Positions 45,721 to 56,716 of a stretch of 64,000 nucleotides of DNA are shown piece by piece. The translations under genes and the position numbers were made by a program. The notes under the pieces are model-generated. The model made no database searches. It was not told where the DNA came from and was given only the letters and a program-made list of their open reading frames with translations. The DNA lies in assembly GCF_047663525.1 (NCBI RefSeq), contig NC_092617.1, forward strand, positions 4,034,501-4,098,500, in the 5' to 3' direction. Origin of the DNA: Anas platyrhynchos (lineage: Eukaryota; Chordata; Aves; Anseriformes; Anatidae). Position 1 is the stretch's first letter. Each line of letters begins with the position of its first letter.

Positions 45721-48647
45721 CATACTCGTGGCATTGGGACAATGTATTCTCCTTTGAACCATGTGAAAACACTGGATGGTGTCATAATGCTGTCCCTCAC
45801 ATGATATTATGGGCATCGTCCTACCCCACAGACCCCAGGAAGAGCCCTGATTGAGACATGGAGGTGCTGGGGGTGCAGGATCTCCCCTCCCTGTGGCTGG
45901 GGTCAGGCCTTGGCCTTCTGCTTCAGCAAAACAAACTGAGACTTTTCTGAGCACAGTGTCTTTGCCTGTCTGTAATCAGGGCCTCTAGTTATCTGCTGTA
46001 AGAGTTCCCATGTGAGGCTATCATAGAAACAGACTAGAATGGCCAACAGAGTGTAGAGTATAGAGCAGTCTAATACTACGGAATAGAGTAGCCAGCAGAG
46101 GTGAGACAGGTACTTTGATATAATGAAAGCCATCAGAAAGCTGATCCCAGTTAGATGACTGATATGGGGAGGTCAGGAGTAACCTGGCCAGGAGAGATGT
46201 GAGATTTGGGGGAGGGAAGAGAAGGGAGGAGGAGCTCAGAAGCTTACCTTTGTAGAGGTAAGAGGGTTCATGTAATGTTGAGGCTGCTGTGACACTGACT
46301 TCAAACAGTCTTGTAGGGCCTATAAACTGTTTTCAACAGTAACAATAATCCCTCAACCTAAACATTACACAAACACCCTGACAGGAATCCACTATTGTAA
46401 TGCAGAAATCCAAGTATCGCCTGAAGAAAAACTCAGCCCATAGCCCCTTTCCCTTACATTTACTCTCTTGCTCACCCGAATCACTGCCCCTAACACTAAC
46501 ATTAAATGGCTCTATTTCATCTTAGACTTCTTGACAGAAGTAAACAAAACCCTTAAGCATGATGTGTGCCCATACCCTAACCAGACACCTGACACCACAA
46601 GCAGAACACCAAAAGCTCCATCTAAAACTTTGCTTAATCTCTAACCCAGAAAGGCCAAATCTAGTCCCGAGGAGAGTAGAGAGAGGTCAGCCCTACCTCA
46701 GGATCTGATGGCCCAGCAGGAGGAATGTGACTGTGGCAGGGACTGTGAGGTCACTTCTGTCTCTGCACTTGATCGGGCAGCAGCAGGAATGTGTCACAGA
46801 AAGGGACTGGGAGGTCACTTGTGTCTGGAGGTGGCAGGTCAGCCTTGACTTCTCCCTGGGATCTGCACTTTTGGGCTGACATCTGGCAGTGGCCCTGCTA
46901 GGCCAGCAGAAGGCACCTGCTTGGCATGCTGACTGGGGGATCCCCTCTGCCTACACACCCAGGAGGACCCAGACACAAAGAAGGCCAGCAGACAGATTGT
47001 CCTGTCCCTTCTGCTTGAGTCCATGACTGGACAGTAGGAGGCACAAGGCTTGGCTGTGTCTAGCCAAGAAGCTGCAAGGCCAGCAGCAGGCCCCTGGCTT
47101 GGAAGTTGCTGGTGAGGTGACTTGTGTCTGGTTGGCTGAGAGGCCGCAAGGAGCCTGCTGGGTTGGGATGCCTACTTCAGGAGTGGTTTCCACCCTTATG
47201 GAGCTTCCTTTGATAGTAGGAAAGAGCAGGAGAGAATAAGCTGCCACAAAATGCAATGTGGAAGGTTGGCACTAGCCTCTATGAGGAAGAAATGCCAAAA
47301 TGAGAGCAAGGTGGTGAACAGACATGGGTGTCTGCAAACTTCAAGAAAATAGGGCAAAGTGTGGGACAGTATAGGAAAGCTTGCACAGGAGAAGGCAGAG
47401 GGTGCTGGCGAGAATGGAAAGCCCCAACAGCCCTGAAGTTTTTGTCCCCTTATGAGGTGATGAGATGTAGTCATTGCAGTGGGGCCTCCTTCCTTCCTTG
47501 CAACCCTTGCAGATGCTGGGAGGTGTCATTCCGGTGTTCTTCTCATGGCATCACACTGCCCAGAACATCCCACAGATCTCCAGAAAGAACACTGAGCCAT
47601 ACATGGGGTACAAGGTCTCCCCTCCAGTAGCTGGTGGCAGGCCTTCAATCTTCTGCTTCACTGAAAGAAACCAAGACTTTTCTCAGCATAGCACTTTGCC
47701 TGTCTGTAACCATGGCCTCCAATTATCTGCCCTAACAAGGCCCTGGGGAGGCTTCGTTAGTAACAGCCCTCAGTGGGGCCCATTAATACTCTAAGTCACT
47801 TCAACTTTTGTGCCTCCTGACTTGACTTGCTCAAGCGGTTACATCACTCTCCTCTCAGTACCTGAGCTTCATAGACTCAGCACCAAAATACACCATGGAC
47901 CTCATTAAAATGAAGAAACTCCTAACATCTCTTGCATAGTTTTCTTAAAGACTTCAAGATTTGTTCAGCTAATTGCAGAGCTTGCATGATGTAGTTAAGG
48001 AAGAAGATTTCAAAAAGCACCTAATCAAAAACTTCTTGTTTCAAAGTCTGAATTTTGCTGCATTTCAGTTTTGAGCATCATTCTCCTATTGCTGTTCATC
48101 CAGGGTGACTTCTTTGGAGACCTCCATCAGGAGGAAAAGCAGAGTCTGGAGGTCTGACAGCTCCACTGCCAGCAGTGGTCTTTGACCCTGTAACTGCAGC
48201 CCAGCCCAGCACATGAAACCCTTTCTAAGACAAGTCAGGTGTTCTTTGGGAACAAAATAAAATAAAATAAAATAAAATAAAAGAATAGAATAGAATAGAA
48301 TAGAATAGAATAGAACAGAACAGAACAGAACAGAATAGAATAGAATAGAATAATAAAATTGAAATAACCGTTGGAATCTGAGAAATTCAGCTTAAATCTT
48401 AGTAGACACCTGGACATCCATGGTGTCTTTTGGGTCGTCTGTGGAAAACTCAGGAAGAATGATAAAGAAAATATATCTTCAAGTGGCTGTAGCTGTACCC
48501 ATGAGCTTGGCCTCTTTTGGGAAATCATCTCCTTCAAGCCACAGAAACCTAAACTGAGTAATGTGAAAAGATGTGCCCAGTCAATAGAGTAGGGCAGAGT
48601 CCTATTTCCTGTGCTATAGATGCAGAAGGCAAAAAGAATTGCATTGT
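45721..48647 (+). repeat. Low-copy duplicated unit, copy B
   Basis: Longest copy. Contains the segment with the 101-codon minus frame (46951-47256) related to 1637-2197, and the pentamer tract at 48253-48358. Its right end (GAATTGCATTGT) is where the ERV2 3' LTR begins. Copy A continues past that point at 3222. Confidence 0.7.
48253..48358 (+). repeat. (AAAAT/AGAAT)n microsatellite
   Basis: Pentamer tract with blocks of TAGAA and CAGAA variants, homologous in place to 2810-2928. Confidence 0.93.
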
Positions 48648-49229
48648 TATCGTGGTTTAACCCGGCCGGCAGCTAAACACCACGCAGCCGTTCGCTCACC
48701 CTCCCCCTCCCTCTCTGGGACGGGGGAGAGAAATGGAAAGTGAAGCCCGTGAGTTGAGATAAAGACAGTTTAATAAGACAGGAAAATAATAATAACAAAA
48801 TAATAATAACAATAATAATAATATGGTGATAATAGGGAAATAATAATAATATGTACAAACAAGTGATGCACAATGCAATTGCTCACCACCCGCTGACCGA
48901 TGCCCAGCCTAACCCCGAGCAGTCCGGCCCCCTCCCCCCGGCTAGCCACCCCTATTTATTGTTTAGCATGACGTCAGATGGTATGGAATACCCCTTTGGC
49001 TAGTTTGGGTCACCTGTCCTGGCTCTGTCCCCTCCCAGCTCTTACTGCACCCCCAGCCTGCCCGTTGGCAGGGCAGAGCAAAAGGCTGAGATGTCCTTGG
49101 CTTAGTATAAGCACTGCTCTGCAACAATTAAAGCATCAGGGTGTTATCAGCACTCTTCTCATCCTAAGCCAAAACACAGCATTCCACCAGCTACAAGGAA
49201 GAAAATTAATTCTAATTGAAACCAGGACA
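48648..49229 (-). repeat. ERV2 3' LTR
   Basis: 582 bp. Terminal TG...CA, with the outer end changed (TATCGTGG on +). Keeps CTGACGTCATG. TATA reads AATAAATAGG. It is closer to the ERV1 3' LTR than to its own 5' LTR in the ATT-rich part. Confidence 0.9.
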
Positions 49230-49368
49230 TCTATCCACCCCTTATTCCATACCATTTATGTCATGCTCAGGTTACACTCTTTTCCATACATTCTAATTAG
49301 TCACCTATAGTAATCATGGTAGTGATAACATACAGTATTATATAGTAATTAACATGGTACAATTCAGT

Positions 49369-52300
49369 TCATGGGCTATTCTCACCCAGTATTAAATCTC
49401 CTTGAGGTACACACCGGACCTCTCAATTCTTTTGCATCACCCACCAAATGTATCCAGGTCCCTGAGCGAAAGCAATTCCACGAATAGGTTTGCCTTTTCC
49501 TGAGGCAGGAGTAGCCCAGACTGTTTTACCCAGCATATTTTTTACATGCACTACAGGAACTTTATCCCCATCTACAGTACGTAACAGGTTTGATTGGGCA
49601 GGTCCAGCTCGGTTGGTAGATCCCCTAGTATTGACTAACCAGGTGGCCTTTGCCAAATGCGTATCCCAATTTTTGAATGTCCCAGCGCCCATTGCTTTCA
49701 AGGTAGTCTTTAACAGGCCATTGTATCGTTCAACTTTCCCGGAGGCTGGTGCATGATAGGGGATGTGATACACCCATTCAATACCATGCTCTTTGGCCCA
49801 AGTGTCTATAAGGTTGTTTTGGAAGTGAGTCCCATTACCTGACTCTATTCTTTCTGGGGTGCCATGTTGCCATAGGACTTGCTTTTCAAGGCCCAGGATG
49901 GTGTTCCGGGTGGTGGCATGAGGCACAGGATATGTTTCCAGCCATCCGGTGGTTGCTTCCACCATTGTAAGTACGTGGCGCTTGCCATTGCGAGTTTGAG
50001 GGAGTGTGATGTAATCAATCTGCCAGGCCTCTCCATATTTATATTTCAGCCATCGTCCTCCATACCAAAGAGGCTTTGACCGTTTGGCTTGCTTGATTGC
50101 AGCACATGTTTCACAGTCATGAATAACCTGTGCTATAGCGTCCATGTCAGGTCCACCCCTCGATCACAAGCCCATCTGTATGTTACATCTCTACCTTGAT
50201 GGCCTGAGGTGTCATGGGCCCATCGGGCTATAAATAATTCACCTTTATGCTGCCAATCCAGGTCCACCTGAGCTACTTCAGTCTTAGCAGCCTGATCCAC
50301 CTGCTGGTTGTTCTGATGTTCTTCAGTAGCCCGATTCTTGGGCACATGAGCATCTACGTGGCGTACTTTCACAGCCAGGTTCTCTACCCGAGCAGCAATA
50401 TCTTGTCACAATGCAGCAGCCCAGATGGGTTTGCCCCTACGCTGCCAGTTGTTTTGCTTCCATTGCTGTAACCATCCCCACAGGGCATTTGCTACCATCC
50501 ATGAATCATTGTAGAGATAGAGAACTGGCCATTTTTCTCGTTCAGCAATGTCTAAAGCCAGCTGAATGGCTTTCACTTCTGCAAACTGACTCGATTCACC
50601 TTCTCCCTCAGCAGCTTCTGCAACTCGTCGCGTAGGACTCCATACAGCAGCCTTCCATCTTCGATGCTTCCCCACAATACGACAGGACCCATCAGTGAAC
50701 AGGGCATATTTCTTTTCATTCTCTGGTAACTGGTTGTACAGCGGGGCTTCTTCAGCACGCCCCACCTCCTCCTCTGATGATATCCCAAAGTATTTGCCTT
50801 CTGGCCAGTCCATGATCACTTCCAATATTCCTGGGCGACTGGGGTTTCCTATTCGAGCCCGCTGAGTAATCAGTGCAACCCACTTGCTCCATGTAGCATC
50901 AGTTGCATGATGCGTAGAGGGGACCCTTCCCTTGAACATCCAGCCTAGTACCGGCAATCGGGGTGCTAGGAGGAGCTGCGCTTCAGTACCGACCACCTCC
51001 GAAGCAGATCGAACTCCTTCATATGCTGCCAATATCTCCTTTTCAGTTGGAGTATAGCGGGCCTCAGATCCTCTGTATCCCCGACTCCAAAACCCCAGGG
51101 GCCGACCTCGAGTTTCCCCAGGTTCTTTCTGCCAGAGGCTCCAGGTGAGGCCATTCTCCCCGGCTGCAGTGTAGAGCACATTCTTTACATCTGGTCCTGT
51201 TCGAACTGGCCCAAGGGCTACTGCATGGACTATTTCCTGCTTGATTTGTTCAAAGGCTTGTCGTTGTTCAGGGCCCCATTCAAACTCATTCTTCTTACGG
51301 GTTACTTGGTAGAGCGGGTTTACAATCAGACTGTAATTTGGGATGTGCATTCTCCAAAACCCCACAACACCTAGGAAAGTCTGTGTTTCTTTTTTGTTAG
51401 TTGGTGGAGACATAGCTGTTATTTTGTTGATCACATCCATTGGGATATGACGACGTCCATCTTGCCATTTTATTCCTAAAAACTGGATCTCTCGTGCAGG
51501 TCCTTTGACTTTATTTTGTTTTATGGCAAAACCGGCTTTCAGAAGGATTTGGACTATTTTCTTCCCTTTTTCGAAAACTTCCTCTGCTGTGTCACCCCAC
51601 ACAATAATGTCATCGATGTACTGCAGGTGTTCAGGAGCTTCCCCCTGCTCTAGCGCAGACTGGATCAGCCCATGGCAAATGGTAGGGCTGTGTTTCCACC
51701 CCTGGGGCAGCCTATTCCAAGTATATTGGACTCCCCTCCAAGTGAAGGCAAATTGTGGCCTGCACTCTGCTGCTAGAGGGATGGAGAAAAATGCATTAGC
51801 GATATCAATTGTGGCGTACCACTTGGCTGCCCTCGATTCAAGTTCATACTGAAGTTCCAGCATGTCCGGCACTGCAGCACTCAGTGGTGGCGTGACTTCG
51901 TTCAGGCCACGATAGTCCACTGTTAGTCTCCACTCACCATTAGACTTTCGCACTGGCCATATGGGGCTATTGAAAGGTGAATGGGTCTTGCTGATCACTC
52001 CTTGGCTCTCCAATTGACGAACTAGCTTATGGATGGGAATCAGGGAGTCTCGGTTAGTGCGATATTGCCGCCGGTGCACAGTTGTGGTAGCGATTGGCAC
52101 TTGCTGTTCTTCGACCCTCAGCAACCCCACAACAGAGGGGTCCTCTGAGAGACCAGGCAAGGTAGATAATTGTTTAATGCCCTCTGTCTCTAAGGCAGCT
52201 ATACCAAAAGCCCACCGGAACCCTTTTGGGTCCTTGCAATATCCTCTTCTAAGATAGTCTATGCCAAGGATACATGGAGCATCCGGGCCAGTCACAATAC

Positions 52301-52553
52301 GGTGCTTTTCCCACTCATTCCCGGTCAGACTCACTTCAGCCTCCAATACAGTCAACTGCTGAGATCCTCCTGTCACTCCACAAATATAGATGGGCTCTGG
52401 TCCTTTATAGCTCGATGGCATTATAGTACATTGTGCACCGGTGTCTACTAAAGCCTTATACTTCTGTGCGCGTGATGTGCCAGGCCATCGAATCCACACA
52501 GTCCAATAAACTCGATTGTCCCTTTCCTCCCCCTGGCTGGAGGCAGGGCCCCC
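49369..52553 (-). pseudogene. ERV2 pro-pol, damaged late in RNase H and integrase
   Basis: Open from the gag UAG to TGA at 50406-50408. The frame from 52499 gives 697 residues with retropepsin DTGA (Asp19 of that frame), RT with YIDD intact (294-297) and RNase H FTDGS and YNDSW. Downstream lesions: the TGA at 50406-50408 (Trp in ERV1), a 1-bp loss near 50146, integrase SDNG reading SGNG (second catalytic Asp to Gly, codon 49837-49839) and TGA at 49423-49425. RT and protease may have stayed active longer than the integrase. Confidence 0.9.
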
Positions 52554-52556
52554 CTA
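52539..52556 (-). promoter_or_regulatory. Candidate stop-codon readthrough site: UAG plus hairpin (ERV2)
   Basis: TAG followed at once by GGGGGC-CCT-GCCTCC, the same stem as in ERV1 with one G-U pair. Gag stop and pro-pol codons are in phase (57 bp from the stop codon to the GTG at 52497-52499). Confidence 0.5.
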
Positions 52557-55517
52557 ATCCTGGTCAGAATCTTCTTCGTTTCTGTGTTTGAAGGACTGTC
52601 TGCTGGAAGTTGGAGCAGCAAACTTTTCGGAGAATCCTTTTTTCCTGATTGTTTTCTTTTGCAACTCACGTACCCGTGCCTCTAGGGTCGCGGTAGATTT
52701 TCCATCCCATTTTCTCATGTCCTTTCCATGGTCTCGTAAGTAAAACCACAGGGTGGCACGGGGTGAGTACCCACCATATCGTCTTCCTTGTATGGGTGAA
52801 CGCCTACCCCTGACAGCTGAGACACTGCTTTGTACAGGTGCGGAGGAGAATAATCTCTCTTCAAGTTGGTGAACCTTTTCAGAAAGTTTCTCCCAGGTGT
52901 TCTCTTTTGGTCGGTGGGCACTGGTTGGTTCAGGTGGGGAGGACAATAGATTCTCTTCAAGTTGGTGAACCTTTTCAGAAAGTTTCTCCACAGCTGAGAC
53001 GCAGGCCTGTAAGAAAGAGGAGAGACTTTCTTCGTACTGCCGGAGTTGTTTAGCCGCTTCATCCACTGTGGGTTCCTCATCCTCTTTCCAGGCCATTATT
53101 GCCAATGAGCTGGCATATGATGATGGTGCACTCCGTACAAACTTCCGCCACATGAGTCGTGTACACTTGACTTCATCTGGATCTTTGGATGTTTGTCTCT
53201 GGTCTGGATCCTCATAAATCACTTCCCGTACGGCTAATTCCCTCAGGTACTGGATTCCCTTCTCCATAGTGGTCCACTTGCCTGGTAGACATAAAAGTTC
53301 TTCCTTGAAGGGATACCTTTCCCTCACAGCTGAGAGGAGACGCCTCCAGAGGCTGGTGGCTTGTGCTCCATCTGCAATTGCTTTGTCAATGCCGGCGTCT
53401 CGAGCAAGGGATCCCAGCCGCTTGGCTTCCCTGCCGTCTAATTCCACACAATTGGCTCCAGAGTCCCAGCACCGGAGCAGCCAGGTGACAAGCTGCTCAC
53501 CTATACAGCGACCAAAATCTTTTCGCACATCTCGTAGCTCGCGCTCGTTTAGGCTTCGGGTAGTTACTGTTGCTTTTTCGGCATCCTCATCTTCCTCCTC
53601 CTGAATCCTTGATGGCCCAGCGTCTTCATCATCTTCGTCATCTCTATACTTAGTTTTGGCAGAAGCCTTACCTGGATTGGCAGAAGACTCTCTGCGTTCT
53701 AAACGACTTGAATTTCTATACCATATTTTCACCTTCTCTACAGGGGCAGCTTGCACTGCTACTGCTCGTTTCTCTGACTTTGTTACAGGGTCTGCCACAG
53801 GGGTTGGAATGCCCTCTGCAGGGTCAACTTGCACTGCTACAGCTCGTTTCTCTGACCCCGTTACAGGGATTGGAATACCCTCTGCAGGATCAACTTGCAC
53901 TGCTACAGCTCGTTTCTCTGACCCCGTTACAGGGGTTGGAATACCCTCTGCAGGATCAACTTGCACTGCTACAGCTCGTTTCTCTGACCCCGTTACAGGG
54001 ATTGGAATACCCTCTGCAGGGTCAACTTGCACTGCTACAGCTCGTTTCTCTGACCCCGTTACAGGGATTGGAATACCCTCTGCAGGGTCAACCTGCACTG
54101 CTACAGCTCGTTTCCCTGACATGGCCACAGGAGCTGGAGCAGTTGCAGGAACCGGAGCTGTAGCGGCTACAGGAACTGGAGCTGGAGCGGCTTCAGGAGC
54201 TGGAGCTGGAGCAGCTTCAGGAGCTGGGACTGGAGCAGTTGCAGGAACTGGGACTGGAGTAGCGGCCGGAGCTGGAACTGGAGCGACTGCAGGAACTGGG
54301 ACTGGAGCGGCTGCAGGAGCTGGAGCGGCTGCAGGAGCTGGAGCTGGAGCGGCTGCAGGAACTGGAACTGGAGCGGCTGCAGGAGCTGTAACTGGAGCGG
54401 CTGCAGGAGCTGGAGCTGGAGTGGCTGCAGGAACTGGAACTGGAGCGGCTGCAGGAGCTGGGACTGGAGCGGCTGCAGGAGCTGGAGCTGGAGCGGCTGC
54501 AGGAGCTGGGACTGGGGCGGCTGCAGGAGCTGGGACTGGAGCGGCTGCAGGAGCTGGGACTGGAGCGGCTGCAGGAGCTGGGACTGGAGCGGCTGCAGGA
54601 ACCGGATCTGGAGCGGCTGCAGGAACCGGATCTGGAGCGGCTGCCGAGTCCACCGTAGGGGTCACAGTGGCCGTTGGATCTGTCACAGGGCTTGGAGTGG
54701 CCGCAGGGTCTGTCACTAAGTTGATAGCAGTATCAATGGCAGCTCGATAGGCATGAGCCAGGCCCCAGCACGTTACAATGATTTGTGTTACTTTGGAACT
54801 GCCAGCATCATGACACCTTTTTTTCAAGCATTCTGCCAGTTTTTGAGGATTTTGCCATTGCTCAGGGGTGAATTTCCAACACACTGGGGGTGCCAACTGC
54901 TCTAGATGCCTGCCCATATCCACCCATACTCCCTGCCACCCACAACTATCCTGCCTCCGGGCAGATCTCCGGATAAGCTTCCCGAGTAGTTGTTTAACTT
55001 TAAGCAGAACCTGAAGTGCATTCATGAGGCAGAACAACAAGACTATGGTACTCTGAGTATTCCAAAAATATTCAATATCTTGGAGAGCTATTGTGACAAG
55101 CTCAGGGGGTAAGAGGGTGGTGAAGGAGGAAGGCAGAGTGATCCAGGAGGATACAGGGGTGGTGAAGGAGAAAGGGAGAGTAATCAAGTAAGAAAAAGTA
55201 TCTTCCCCTTTCCCCTCCACAGATTGACTCTCTAGTGGAGAAAAACAATAGGTATAATTGCTAATAGTTCCCAAGATACTGTTTCCAAAGTACAGAGTCC
55301 ACGATGTTACTGAGTATAAATACCAAGTTAGAGTCATGACCAGATATCTTATCGTCTCATAAGCCATTGCTATAACACTCAGTACCATAATGATCTGAAA
55401 CCAGGGCCCGGAGAGGATAAACAACACGACAGAGAGCAAATACGGAAAATAATGTACTATAATACTCAATTTGGAAAACAGGCGCAGCAGAGTTGAGATT
55501 AAAGCAATCAGCATCAT
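52554..55517 (-). CDS. ERV2 gag-like polyprotein, 987 residues, open
   Basis: Residues 1-~165 contain several hydrophobic, membrane-type stretches (about 20-37, 42-72 and 140-160). Then comes a Pro-Ala region of ~180 residues (8-residue period, APVPAPAA), then six KRAVAVQ motifs, five of them in 22-residue tandem repeats with DPAEGIP. An acidic linker follows, then a capsid-like part (LRDVRKDFGRCIGEQLVTWL, AVRERYPFKEELLCLPGKW, RKFVRSAPSSYASSLA), two KLSEKVHQLEE segments suggesting coiled coil, and a basic Arg/Lys-rich end without zinc knuckle. The capsid part matches ERV-L-like gag of birds; the hydrophobic start is atypical for Gag. ERV1 and ERV3 share that start, so it belongs to the family. 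The start ATG was chosen as first in frame after the PBS. Confidence 0.85.
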   Translation of the reverse strand: MMLIALISTLLRLFSKLSIIVHYFPYLLSVVLFILSGPWFQIIMVLSVIAMAYETIRYLVMTLTWYLYSVTSWTLYFGNSILGTISNYTYCFSPLESQSVEGKGEDTFSYLITLPFSFTTPVSSWITLPSSFTTLLPPELVTIALQDIEYFWNTQSTIVLLFCLMNALQVLLKVKQLLGKLIRRSARRQDSCGWQGVWVDMGRHLEQLAPPVCWKFTPEQWQNPQKLAECLKKRCHDAGSSKVTQIIVTCWGLAHAYRAAIDTAINLVTDPAATPSPVTDPTATVTPTVDSAAAPDPVPAAAPDPVPAAAPVPAPAAAPVPAPAAAPVPAPAAAPVPAPAAAPAPAPAAAPVPAPAAAPVPVPAATPAPAPAAAPVTAPAAAPVPVPAAAPAPAPAAAPAPAAAPVPVPAVAPVPAPAATPVPVPATAPVPAPEAAPAPAPEAAPAPVPVAATAPVPATAPAPVAMSGKRAVAVQVDPAEGIPIPVTGSEKRAVAVQVDPAEGIPIPVTGSEKRAVAVQVDPAEGIPTPVTGSEKRAVAVQVDPAEGIPIPVTGSEKRAVAVQVDPAEGIPTPVADPVTKSEKRAVAVQAAPVEKVKIWYRNSSRLERRESSANPGKASAKTKYRDDEDDEDAGPSRIQEEEDEDAEKATVTTRSLNERELRDVRKDFGRCIGEQLVTWLLRCWDSGANCVELDGREAKRLGSLARDAGIDKAIADGAQATSLWRRLLSAVRERYPFKEELLCLPGKWTTMEKGIQYLRELAVREVIYEDPDQRQTSKDPDEVKCTRLMWRKFVRSAPSSYASSLAIMAWKEDEEPTVDEAAKQLRQYEESLSSFLQACVSAVEKLSEKVHQLEENLLSSPPEPTSAHRPKENTWEKLSEKVHQLEERLFSSAPVQSSVSAVRGRRSPIQGRRYGGYSPRATLWFYLRDHGKDMRKWDGKSTATLEARVRELQKKTIRKKGFSEKFAAPTSSRQSFKHRNEEDSDQD
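53750..54125 (-). repeat. 66-bp in-frame tandem repeat in gag
   Basis: Six KRAVAVQ cores, five spaced by 66 bp (22 residues). ERV1 has a single core, so the expansion is specific to ERV2. Confidence 0.9.
54126..54660 (-). repeat. 24-bp in-frame Pro-Ala minisatellite in gag
   Basis: About 20 units of a GGAGCTGGAGCGGCTGCAG-like repeat on +, encoding Pro-Val-Pro-Ala-type octads on the minus strand. Nearly absent in ERV1 and ERV3. Confidence 0.9.
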
Positions 55518-55605
55518 GACAGGTGACTATTAAGCAGGTCTAATCCTTACACCAATTTTAGTTTAACACACTCTGATCAGATCTGCCGTTATCTCAACCT
55601 TTCGG

Positions 55606-55623
55606 GCCACACGTTGGGCGCCA
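55606..55623 (-). promoter_or_regulatory. ERV2 primer binding site, tRNA-Lys1,2
   Basis: TGGCGCCCAACGTGTGGC matches the tRNA-Lys1,2 primer site at 17 of 18 positions. It lies 7 nt inside the LTR end. Confidence 0.8.
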
Positions 55624-55630
55624 AAAAGAC

Positions 55631-56229
55631 TGTCGTGGTTTAACCCGGCCGGCAGCTAAACACCACGCAGCCGTTCGCTCACCCTCCCCCCTCCCTCTCT
55701 GGGACAGGGGAGAGAAATGGAAAGTGAAGCCCGTGAGTTGAGATAAAGACAGTTTAATAAGACAGGGAAAATAATAATAACAAAAATAATAATAACAATA
55801 ATAATAATAATGATACAATAGTGATAATATGAAAGTAATAATAGTATGTACAAACAAGTGATGCACAATGCAATTGCTCACCACCCGCTGACCGATGCCC
55901 AGCCTAACCCCGAGCAGTCCGGCCCCCTCCCCCCGGCTAGCCACCCCTATCTATTGTTTAGCATGACGTCAGATGGGATGGAAAACCCCTTTGGCTAGTT
56001 TGGGTCACCTGTCCTGGGTCTGTCCCCTCCCAGCTCTTACTGCACCCCCAGCCTGCCCGCTGGCAGGACAGAGCAAAAGGCTGAGATGTCCTTGGCTTAG
56101 TATAAGCACTGCTCTGCAACAATTAAAGCATCAGGGTGTTATCAGCACTCTTCTCATCCTAAGCCAAAACACAGCATTCCACCAGCTACAAGGAAGAAAA
56201 ATAATTCTGTTCTAACTGAAACCAGGACA
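55631..56229 (-). repeat. ERV2 5' LTR
   Basis: 599 bp, TGTCGTGG...CAGGACA on +. Keeps CTGACGTCATG. TATA is weak (AATAGATAGG). Confidence 0.9.
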
Positions 56230-56264
56230 ACAACACATTTCTGAAAACTGGTACTACTCAGCAC

Positions 56265-56620
56265 CAGAGAAACCTTAGAGCAATCTTCCAGTACTTAGAG
56301 AGGACCTACAGGAAAGCTGGGGAGACAGTCTTTGTCTGGGAGTGTAGTGATGGGACAAGGAGAATTGATATTAAACTAAAAGAAGGTAGGTTTAAATTGG
56401 ATATATGGAAGAAGCTTTTTCTTCTGAGAATGGTGAGGCATTGGAACAGGTAGCCTGGAAAAGCTGTGAATGTCCCATCCCTGGAAGTGTTCAAGGAGAG
56501 GTTGAAATGAGTTTTGAGCAAGCAGGTCTAGCAGGAGGATGGTTGGAATAAGAGGATCTTTAAGATCCCTTCCAACCCAAACCACTCTATGACTCTATGA
56601 TCCCATGTTTCTATGATTAT
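56265..56620 (+). mobile_element. CR1 3' end fragment (older)
   Basis: Decayed coding end and 3' UTR finishing CCCTTCCAACCCAAACCACTCTATGACTCTATG-like sequence (typical CR1 tail near 56600). Confidence 0.8.
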
Positions 56621-56716
56621 CTGTGACACTGCTACCATTGTCCTTCTGCAGCCCATAATGTCTCTCCTCAGAGATTTAAACCAAGATTTTTGGTTAGTCC
56701 AGCTGGCATCCTCTTA

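Larger units (their letters stand above)
48648..56229 (-). mobile_element. ERV2: full-length ERV-L-like provirus with open gag, no env
   Basis: Minus strand. 5' LTR 55631-56229, PBS 55606-55623, gag 52554-55517, pro-pol 49369-52553, 3' LTR 48648-49229. Internal identity with ERV1 is very high in pol. No matching flanking duplication (right flank ACAAC, left flank TTGT). Confidence 0.95.

Noticed and set aside
53656-54750. 364-codon plus-strand frame rich in Gly, Ala and Thr
   Set aside because: Antisense shadow of the ERV2 gag repeats; low complexity.
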